A DNA stretch of 64,000 nucleotides from Spirogloea muscicola. Its lineage: Eukaryota > Streptophyta > Zygnematophyceae > Spirogloeales > Spirogloeaceae. The notes under the pieces were generated by a model, which searched no databases, had not been told where the DNA came from, and saw only the letters and a program-made list of their open reading frames with translations. The translations under genes and the position numbers were made by a program. Below are positions 56,366 to 64,000 of this stretch, piece after piece; positions within the stretch are counted from its first letter, which is position 1; each line of letters starts with the position of its first letter. Location: positions 736,366 to 800,365 of the forward strand of contig WELB01000005.1 of the NCBI GenBank assembly GCA_009602725.1, read 5' to 3'.

Positions 56366-59300
56366 TTACTGATACCAGCCAAGTTCATCACAAATGTCAT
56401 ACAAGTAGACAGGTCTTAGATACTCTTCTAAGCTGCACGCGGTCCTTTGCCAAAGTTGTGCAGCCTTGGCACGATCACTCGCTGCCAGGTCATCGGTGCT
56501 AGTCCAGGGTGGAGTTCGCTTGTCAAAAATTAGAATTTTCCAAGGAAGAAAGTGCTTCATAAGACCCTCCTTGAACCACATGTCAACACCGTAAGACCAG
56601 TGAATACGATGAACAGACGAGCTCCTATACCAGTCAGAAAAGTAAGAGTTAAGAAAGTGCTCCACAGATTTGAAGGTGTCGTAGGAGCTGGCCAGCCGGT
56701 GAATCATGTCTTCAAGGGTGGCCATATGTGGCTGAATCACCATCACCCTGGTCGAGAACCAGTCTGGAGGGAAGACGCTGGGAAGTGCAGCAAACGAGTC
56801 GTAGCTGGTGAGAGCATTGCAGTTGTCTGCGAACAACGCTGCTGCATCTACAAACACCACCTTATGGAACTCCGTCAGGTTCCAAACTTGCAGGATCATG
56901 TATTCGCTGCTCAGCTGTTCCCAATGTCCATCCCCCATGTCAATGCTCAGCGGCTCCACAAGTCGCACATAGTCAAACAGCCGCCGAAAGGGCTGCCAAA
57001 GCTCAGGGCTCATCGATGAGGGCACCAGCAGCAAGGTTTTCCGCCATGAGCTGAAGGTGTGGTGCTGCTGGTAGGATGCTGCAAAGGACACCCACAAGCC
57101 AAGTAGCCTCTGTCAACCTTTGCAGTAGCTTTCCCCATCGGACTCCATTCCTGATTTACAAGCACAAAATATAGCTCAACAAGCAGACCTGGCTAATACC
57201 TGCCCAGACCGCTGCAAGAAGCAGGTCATTTTCTGTGATTGAGGTGACAAAGACTTCGTGGTTGATGCTGTAGCTGCTTGGAAGAAGCCCAATAGGTATC
57301 ACCCGCCTGTGGTCCGGAGGAAGTTCTGGAGTTGAGAGCTTGTACTGGCTACGGTTGGGCACCCACACAAGTGGAGAGAACTTGTCTGAATCGAGCGGGT
57401 GCCACCTCTTTGCAGCGAGCTCGGCCGCGACATGGGACCACAGGTCGCACCACACACTCTCGCTGCTGTTGGTCCTCAAGCGCCATGGCTTGAACCATGG
57501 ATTGGCAAAGTGAAGCACAGAAATGGGCCCCATGACCTCGTATGCCCTGTTTGCGTCAAACCAAACGGGAGCATGGTAGTGCGATGGAAAGAGGATGACA
57601 GCGTTGTAGCGTGCTGCCAGACGATGCTCCTTGGGCATCTGGTACCAGCCGGAGAAGTAGGCATTGAGGAACCCCTGATCGCCGCCGTTGTATGACGGCA
57701 GTTTGTCAATCAGCGACAGCATGTCGTCATAAGTGTGCCTGCAGGGCTGCACATGCAGATGGACATAAGGCCTGTCAGAAACTTCAGAGACAAGAGCCAG
57801 ATAGCAGCAGCACGGTAGAGTGCACAGGTTATTGCGAAGTCTTCCTCATGCAGTCAAGGAAGCTGCACCTTCTGCCAATGCACTCACTTTGAGAACCATG
57901 ACGCCGCTGTTGAACTTCCCAGACAGGTAGACATCAGGCACCGCCGCCGGCTCTGGATGCTCCAGCAGGTGGTCCAGGTTGGCCAGCACAAGTGTGTCCA
58001 CGTCAATATACAGCACCTGACAGCCGCAACAAAGTGTTGGCTTGCTGACACTGCATAGGCTGCAAGAAGCGCAGGCGAGCCTTGCAAATGAGAGAGGCAT
58101 GCAAGTGCACAGACAACTAATAATCAAACCTGCAACCTCGAGTGCAGACACACACAACAGGGAGCCTGAGGGGGCAAAAGTACGTATTGCTACTACATTG
58201 GATTTGCCAGGACAATTTGTGATGGAAGGTCACAGGCTCGAAATTACAGGGTGCTGAGCTTTCTTCTTTGCAACCTTGTAGTATGAGAGTGGTAATCCCA
58301 GCAACTCACCTTGCTGTACTCTGTCAGCAGCCACGCATTCAGCTTGCTGAAGCCCTTGCGGTTGTAAGGGTTCTCAATGGAAGCCACCTGCGGCGATCGA
58401 CAGATAGAAACCCCCCCGGCCCCCGCCACACAATCAACCCCCCAAAACCCCCCCCCCAAATCTGCTGTCCCCTCACTGTCAGATTGTATGGGGTTCAGAA
58501 GTGATGTCAGCAGGCGAGGATCTCACAGCCTGCAGACGCAGCAGCACCTTCTTGATAACATCACGAAAATCAAGATGACTTCCAGAAAGCAATGAGGAAG
58601 TGGGGGGGGGGAGAGCACGGCCTGCGGAGGCACCAGCCTGCACCTTCTTGACAACATCAAAGTGCTCCGCAAGGACGGGGCTGTCCAAAGACAGCCCGCT
58701 GGCCTGATCCACCGCACTGCGGTTGGCGGCAGCGTCCACCATGAGCACGAGGTCGAGCAGGGTGCCCGAGGAGCGCAGGGACTGCGCCAGGACGAGCGCG
58801 GCGGGGATGAGGTCCGGGCCGGCCACAAGGGTGGCGTACGCCCGGCGCTCCTCGTGGCGGAGGACGTGCTGGTCCAGCGCGCGCTGCGCCGCCCGCCGCG
58901 ACAGCGCCCGGCGGTCGCAGTCCACCAGGAGGCCGAACTTGTCGCACAGCACGTCCTCGGCGGTGTCGGCGGTGGCCTTGGTGTACGAGTAGCGGAGGTG
59001 CAGGGCCCCCCAGAGGCGGTGGAAGGCGGCGATGCACTGCCCGCGGTCGGCCTTGTGCTGCGCGCGGGCGCTGAGCCCGACCGCCGCGAGGTCCGCCTCG
59101 GAGTTGCGGGTGTCGCCCCAGTCGCGCGCCGTGCCGGCGACCAGCAGCGGGCCGAGGCCACTGGCCTGCGTGGCCACGAAGTTCATGGCGATGTCCTCGC
59201 AGTTGAGGCCGGCGTCGACGTGCTCCTTGACGCCGGGCGGCGCGAGGCAGGTGTAGCGGAAGAGGTGCTCCGTGGCCACCACCATCAGCTTGGTGAGCAT

Positions 59301-59588
59301 GATGGAGTAGCGGTCCGACAGCTTGGTGTACGCCCACCCGCCGGCCGCCGGCGAGTAGGCGTGCGCGCGCGGGAAGAAGCCGGCGATGCGCCCGGGGTTG
59401 TCGCGCCACGCCGCCAGCGCCAGCGCCAGACTCTCCGCTGGCACCGTCACGTCGTCGTCGCAGATGGCCACGGCCGCCGTCCGCACGAACTCGCGCGGCA
59501 AAAAGCGGTCGTTGAGGCTGGTCGTCCGCTGGCGCACGACGCGGACGGGCGCGGGCGCGGGCGCGGGCGCGGCGGGGGCGCCGCGGGC
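56366..59588 (-). CDS. Fused glycosyltransferase: GT64 + GT8 + GT8-like (5' end missing)
   Basis: Reverse-strand exons 59588-58644, 58387-58310, 58016-57888, 57746-57189 and 57109-56366 join in frame (last four: 78, 129, 558 and 744 bases). The first exon is GT64 (exostosin/EPC1 type): VAICDDDVTVP with the DDD metal site, AGFFPRAHAY, SIMLTKLMVV, LNCEDIAMNFV. Without a break it continues into GT8: AYATLVAGPDLIPAALVLAQ and EHFDVVKK. The next exons add YNRKGFSKLNAWLL, LYIDVDTLVLANLDHL (DVD metal motif), FNSGVMVLK, PSYNGGDQGFLNAYF and LHFANPWFKPW, the glycogenin/GUX core. The last exon repeats the fold: YMILQVWNLTEFHKVVFVDA, then VMVIQPHMATLEDMI, but with DAAA in place of DxD. Glycosyltransferases of both families act in the Golgi or ER lumen on glycans or glycolipids; the substrate here is unknown. 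The N-terminal GT64 part and any membrane anchor are lost at the poly(A)/N junction at 59589. Confidence 0.85.
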
Positions 59589-59619
59589 NTTTTTTTTTTT
59601 TTTTTTTTTTTTTTTTTTT
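59589..59619 (-). other. Undetermined base plus 30-base poly(A) (reverse strand) inside the GT64 exon
   Basis: An N at 59589 is followed on the + strand by thirty T. The frame of the GT64 exon ends here. It is either the poly(A) end of a reverse-strand retroposon that landed in the gene, or an assembly join. The single N favours a join or a low-quality homopolymer. Confidence 0.7.
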
Positions 59620-59757
59620 CGGCGCCGGGGCGGGCCATGCCACCCGCCCGCCCGGCTCTCCGTCTCGGGTACACACAAGCCCCCCCGTCGGCGCCGGGGC
59701 GGGCCATGCCACCCGCCCGCCCGGCTCTCCGTCTCGGGTTCACACAAGCCCCCCCCC
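59620..59757. repeat. Tandem duplication, two units of about 65 bases
   Basis: Two almost identical units (GGCGCCGGGGCGGGCCATGC, then CGGCTCTCCGTCTCGGGT and ACACAAGCCCCCCC) lie side by side between the poly(T) and the LINE-like tail. Confidence 0.8.
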
Positions 59758-59789
59758 GTCCAACGTCAAGACGAACACAGTGGCTGCGC

Positions 59790-60090
59790 CAAAGTGGCTT
59801 TCCCAAGGGTGGCGAGGGCTGTGAGACGAAACTGGCTCGCCTACAAGGTGGGCTTTGGCTGTTCACAGGAGAAGTGGCTCTCCCAATGGGGGCAAGGGCT
59901 GTGAGAAGCCAGCCCGAAAAGAATCGACAAGGTTCGAAGGGGCCAAACTACCAAGGGGCCAGAGGCGCTAGCTCTGAACTAGAAGAAGAAGTGGCTCTCC
60001 CAATGGGGGCAAGGGCTGTGAGAAAAACTACGGAAAGGATGAATCACTCACTGTTAACAGTCGGCCCGAAAAGAAGAGAAACCCCCCGAA
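59790..60090 (-). repeat. Cluster of LINE-like 3' tails (three partial units)
   Basis: The + strand carries AGTGGCTCTCCCAATGGGGG, then CAAGGGCTGTGAGAAGCCAG, at 59871-59910, and again a partial copy at 59990-60022. A diverged unit lies at 59800-59835. The middle unit also has GAATCGACAAGGTTCGAAGG. The cluster fills the space between the GT64-GT8 gene and tryptophan synthase alpha, in sense to the former. Confidence 0.7.
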
Positions 60091-60200
60091 AACCCTGCGA
60101 CAGGACCAGCCCAGAGGCGTGGCCGTTGCCGTGGCCGTGGCCCCCGTCCGGAAACGCGACCCTATTGCTACGAGTGGTTCTTGGCGCGCGCCGATCCGTC

Positions 60201-62057
60201 ATGGCCATGGCGGCGCCGCCCACGTCGCCGCCCCTTGTGGGGCGCCCCCTTCGCCGCCTCGCCCTCGTCCGCTGCTGCGCCTCCCCCCACACCCCCCCGG
60301 CCGTCTCCACCACGCTGGCCGCGCTCAAGCGCGCCGGCCGCGTGGCCGTCATCCCCTTCATCATGGCCGGCGACCCGGCGCTGCCCACCACCGCGGCCGC
60401 CCTGCGCGCCCTCGACGCCGCCGGCGCTGACGCCATCGAGCTCGGCGTCCCCTACTCCGACCCCCTCGCCGACGGCCCCGTCATCCAGGCAGCTGCCACC
60501 AGGGCTCTCGCCGCCAACACCAGCCTGGCCGCCGTGCTCGACATGGTCGCCGAGGTGGGCCCCCATGTTGCGCACAGGCTCCTCCACTTCACCTGCGCCT
60601 CTGCCGCCGCCCAACCCTACAGGCCCCTGACGGCCGCGCCACACTGCCGAGCAAGCTTACACCTGCCTCCTGAGCCGCTTCGCTCATCATCGCTGCTGCT
60701 CTTGCGTGGGTGGCTCGGCTTCCATAAGCCCGCAGCTGTCTCCCAGCTTGTCGGCGCCGCTCATCCTGTTTACGTACTACAACCCCATCATGAAGAAGGG
60801 TCCTGAGGCATTCATGCGGGCCCTCAGAGATGCTGGCGTTTCTGGTAGATAACTCCTCCACCTCAAAGCTCGCAGCCGCCTCAAGAGATGCAGGACGTAT
60901 ATCAAAGAGCAGCATGCTTAGGCTCGTTGACCACCCTGCCTCGGCAGACCTGCTTGAGACTGCATTGGGTCCGCCGTTGCGAAGAGCAGGGCTGGTGGTT
61001 CCAGACATCCCCTTGGAGGAGACCCATCCGCTGCGCAAACTTGCATCTGCTCATGGCCTTGAGCTGGTATGCACCGTGCCCTTGCTACAGGCTGGGTTTG
61101 TACTATTCATTCGTCCATCCTGCTTTAAGATACACAGGCTTACAATTATCTAAGTCATGCCAGGTTGATCTCTCTGACATCCACCTTGCGGACAGGTTCT
61201 GTTGACAACCCCAACAACTCCAACTGACCGCATGGCACAGATTGCAGAGGCCACTCAGGGATTTCTGTACCTAGTAAGACCCCACTCCCTGTGTGGCCCG
61301 CTTCGTGTCTACTTGGTTGCGTATGCATCCTGTCCATCCTTCCAAATGACGACCTCCGGCTTGCACAGGCCCTTGGTTGTCCTAAAGCTTCGAATGAACA
61401 GCCGTAAAGACATGGTCGTGCTGCAATAGTCTACGTGGCCAGTGGCACTTGGCAAGCAAGGAGCACAATCTGTAGCTGCTAATTCAGGTTTTCGCAGCTG
61501 AAGCTATTTGATGACCTTGGCCTTGCAGGTCAGCTTGACAGGCGTCACTGGAACTCGAAAATCTGTCGAATCGCGTGTTGAACAGCTGCTGAAAGACATC
61601 AAAGAAGTAGGTACTAGAACTCTTAAGTAGTACTGCAAAAGACTTCTCAAGATGCAGACGTGCTCCATCTTGTATTGGCAGCTTGTCGCACCAGATGAGA
61701 TTGTGATCAATTCGGCTTCTGCTTGAGCTTGTACATGCAGAAGACAGACAAGCCAGTAGCTGTGGGCTTCGGCATATCTACAGCAGAACACGCAGCCCAA
61801 GTGAGAAGAACTGGACTATGCTTTGCCTTCATAGGGGAAGGCATGTTACACTTGTCAGGAAGCACCTACATTGCTAAGTTTTATCTTTTACTTTGTGTCA
61901 GGTGGCAATGTGGGGCGCAGACGGGGTTATTGTGGGCAGCAAGATGGTGCAATTGCTGCATAGTGCAGAGACACCTGAAGCAGGGGTCGATGCTATTGCA
62001 GCTCTCACTCATGAGCTGAAGCAAGCAGTGTCAAAACATCGTTCTGTCAATAATTGA
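60201..62057 (+). CDS. TSA1: Tryptophan synthase alpha chain, plastid form (7 exons)
   Basis: Exons 60201-60554, 60736-60844, 60990-61066, 61196-61273, 61529-61606, 61741-61800 and 61902-62057 total 912 bases, or 303 residues. The enzyme cleaves indole-3-glycerol phosphate to indole and glyceraldehyde 3-phosphate, the penultimate step of tryptophan synthesis. The catalytic pair is in [17 protein letters not shown] (Glu and Asp). [50 protein letters not shown] and GVIVGSKMV are the barrel and phosphate-binding motifs, all in order. The first about 35 residues ([19 protein letters not shown]...) are rich in Pro, Arg, Ala and Ser and fit a chloroplast transit peptide. The start is the first ATG of a tight ATGGCCATGGCG. 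All key residues are present, so it should be active. It is head-to-head with the glycosyltransferase gene. Confidence 0.97.
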
Positions 62058-62613
62058 TATGCTAATTGTTTCAATGAGTGAGGACTTCATGCTGGGCCGA
62101 CACCATTGGTCCTCAAGGTAGGCCTGTTGACTGTGATGTATGCTCATCATTCATGCATTGAAAATCGGAGAGGAAGGACTAGTCACTTGGTTATTAGTGG
62201 GGCTACATGAACTGAAGCCCTCTGCAACGGGGGCCTTAGGTATCAGTGTGAACGCGGCTGACAAAGGGACGTTATTCACGAGTAAGCACAAACGAAACCG
62301 ACAGGCCAACTTGGGGAGCCGGAGCAACGCCACGGAAGCCAGTGGCTGACATGGTGCTGCGCCCCAGCACGCCAGATGAATAGGCCAGAGCTTGGGAGAG
62401 CGAGACGAAGGAAGGAGGACGCCCTTCGGACGAGCCCACTTCCACCAACGTAATAGGTCCTGAAGGGGCCCAGGGGCAAGGGCGGCGGGGGCCAGGCGGG
62501 CACCCCAGCCCGGGCCCCCGCCACCCTGGGCCCCCCGGCCGACCCCGCCGCTTCCTTGGCCCAATCTAGGAGGCCAGTTGCCGGTTAGGTGGTATACCCT
62601 CGCTGGCCCAGCC
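62058..62613. other. Intergenic stretch, no gene seen
   Basis: This is the 3' flank of tryptophan synthase alpha and promoter region of the next gene. No motif was found on either strand. A G/C-rich block at 62460-62570 precedes the leader of the DEK1 gene. Confidence 0.5.
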
Positions 62614-62700
62614 ATGGCCTCGCTGCCGCCCCCTTCGCCACTGCCGCCACCGCCGCCGCCGCCGTCGCTATCGCCACCCCGCTCTCGCCGCCTGCGCTGA
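62614..62700 (+). other. Upstream ORF in the DEK1 leader, proline-rich (28 codons)
   Basis: An ATG in good context (GCCATGGCC) opens a 28-codon frame (MASLPPPSPLPPPPPPPS...) that stops at 62698-62700, before the DEK1 start. If transcribed with DEK1 it would be a uORF. The transcript start is not known. Confidence 0.4.
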
Positions 62701-62890
62701 CACGACTTGCCGTGGCGCCGGATATCGATGTCTGGCCGTGCCGGCGCGGGCCGTGCGCGTCCGCCTCGCTGCCGGCTCGCCACTTCTTCCGCTGGCCGCC
62801 TGCAGACGCCTTTGTGACCCAGCTTAGAGGCACTAATCGCGTCTACCGGGCTGCCTGGCACTGGTCTGCTTATAACTTCGAACGGCAGAT

Positions 62891-64000
62891 ATGGGAAGAC
62901 TCTTTCTCGATGACATTAGCCTAGGTGCGGTCTGCACAGGCTTCGCCTGCCTGCTGCTCGTCCTCACTGCACTCTCCACGAGCATCCTCCTCGCCATTGA
63001 CTGGCGCCTCTGGCGCATCTACAGGTACGCTAACCCGACGCGTCTGGCCTAGCGCATCCAACTAATTGCTACGTCCTGTGAGCATGGATAGTCAAGCTAG
63101 CGCAGTTTTAGCTATCTGATGGCCTCGAGCCGCTTGCTAGCAAAGCGGGCGAGTACGCTGAGCGCAGCTTGTGAGCCTCTCCGCGCGGGCATGGCGCCAC
63201 AAGGGCCTGCTTCCCCCTCGTTAGCCACAGTCTAATCCTAGCAACTTAGTGGCTAGTGCTAGCAGCTGGTCAGAGCTTCTCACATCGACAACGGAAGTTG
63301 CAGGGAAACTATGAATCACTTGTTTTCAGTTTCGGGCTGCGCCACTATTAGGTAGCTTCCACAGTCTTTAGGCATTTGCAGCACTGAGGGCAAGGTTGAG
63401 AGCGGCCTCAATGTGGCTTGTGCAGCTGGATCTACGCCCGGGAGTGGCCACAGTTTCTACGGGGTCCGCAGCTCGCTCTCATTGCGGGGCTGGTCACCTG
63501 CCTGTCCTGGCTGCTTGTGCTCTCGCCGGTAGCACTTTTGCAACTCTGGGGCCTTGAGCTCATCCGCCGGCTGCCACGCCATGCCGTCGGCCTCGCTGTC
63601 TTGCTTGTTGGCCCTGCCGTGCTCCTGGCCTACTCTGGACTCATGCTTGCACGGCGCCAGTGGCAGAGCTTGCGTGAGTACACCACTCTGCCTTTCAAAC
63701 AAGTGCATGCTAGTGAATGCATGGTAGATAGGCATCAGCTCTCGACCGCTGTGCAAAAGTGTTGCAATGGCTCGTGCAAGGTCTTCTCATAACAGTCACC
63801 ATCTAAGCTATGGATTGATGTCGTCGGTACCTCTTATTTGCAGGTGCGGTAGTAGTGCAGCTGCTTGCTGCAGGAATCCTGCTCTGCAGCTATCAGGTGG
63901 CAGCTATCTATGAAGCATCAAAGAGCTCAGCTTCTTATCGCCTTTCTGTTGGCGGCTTCTTCTTCGGATTGTCTGTTACTGCCATGAGCGTCAACATGTG
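62891..64000 (+). CDS. DEK1: DEK1 phytocalpain, 5' part (runs off the window)
   Basis: Exons 62891-63024, 63426-63673 and 63844 to the window end join in frame with canonical sites. The protein starts MGRLFLDDISLGAVCTGFAC. It gives hydrophobic segments LLVLTALSTSILLAI, LALIAGLVTCLSWLLVL, AVGLAVLLVGPAVLLAYSGL and VVVQLLAAGILLCSYQVAAI, with the conserved linkers DWRLWRIYSWIYAREWPQFL and GGFFFGLSVTAMSVNM. This is the N-terminal multi-pass region of DEFECTIVE KERNEL 1. DEK1 is a plasma-membrane protein with many membrane spans, a loop and a C-terminal cysteine protease domain; it controls epidermal fate and three-dimensional growth. The protease part lies beyond the window. The start choice rests on the position of the first span and is slightly less certain than the exons. 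Confidence 0.92.

Noticed and set aside
58662-60806. A 714-codon open frame on the + strand across the glycosyltransferase gene
   Set aside because: It is the antisense shadow of a very GC-rich exon running through the poly(T) tract. Only its last part, from 60201, is real (tryptophan synthase exon 1).
60201-62057. Bacterial contamination (trpA)
   Set aside because: Seven exons with canonical introns, a transit-peptide-like start and plant neighbours.

Overview
This 64 kb window is nuclear DNA from a plant, most likely a seedless land plant or a close streptophyte alga. The evidence is a DEK1-type calpain gene, an MFT-clade PEBP gene, a GT64/GT8 glycosyltransferase gene and an intron-containing plastid-type tryptophan synthase alpha gene. 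Introns are short (about 85-410 bases), with GT...AG ends. Exons are often very GC-rich at third codon positions. Chromodomain-bearing Ty3/gypsy retrotransposons fill the middle. I cannot name the species.

Left edge (1-5.2 kb): the last codons of a LINE-like element and its 3' tail, then a complete nine-exon ZFPL1 gene (379-2901, +). Some exon-like segments that I could not identify follow (2986-3945, +). Next is the first exon of a divergent PEBP gene (4678-4966, -), with another LINE-like 3' end just upstream of it.

Middle (about 5.2-50 kb): a nested graveyard of LTR retrotransposons. Several insertions can be ordered from 5-base target duplications: a gag-only copia-like element (8446-11275), a two-LTR Ty3 element (33400-40389), a second Ty3 element (40513-48110), and at least eight solo LTRs inserted into other elements. 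All of these are broken. Relics of the LINE-like element flank and interrupt the block. I see no host gene here.

Right edge (54.4-64 kb): a compact host gene cluster. MFT (54434-55617, +) is tail-to-tail with a GT64-GT8-GT8 glycosyltransferase gene (56366-59588, -). That gene is head-to-head with tryptophan synthase alpha (60201-62057, +). The 5' end of DEK1 (62891 to the window end, +) follows. For ZFPL1, MFT and tryptophan synthase the summed exon lengths are exact multiples of three and give full-length family proteins.

The most unusual signals are four. (1) One LINE-like family ends in a conserved peptide tail and a hairpin-bearing 3' UTR, and its 3' ends lie in sense orientation directly upstream of four host genes. 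(2) One gene fuses a GT64 domain to a GT8 domain in a single open exon and adds a second GT8-like domain whose DxD motif is replaced. (3) A small copia-like element carries only gag. (4) LTRs of otherwise different families share a CTG-rich leader that ends in a splice-donor-like motif.
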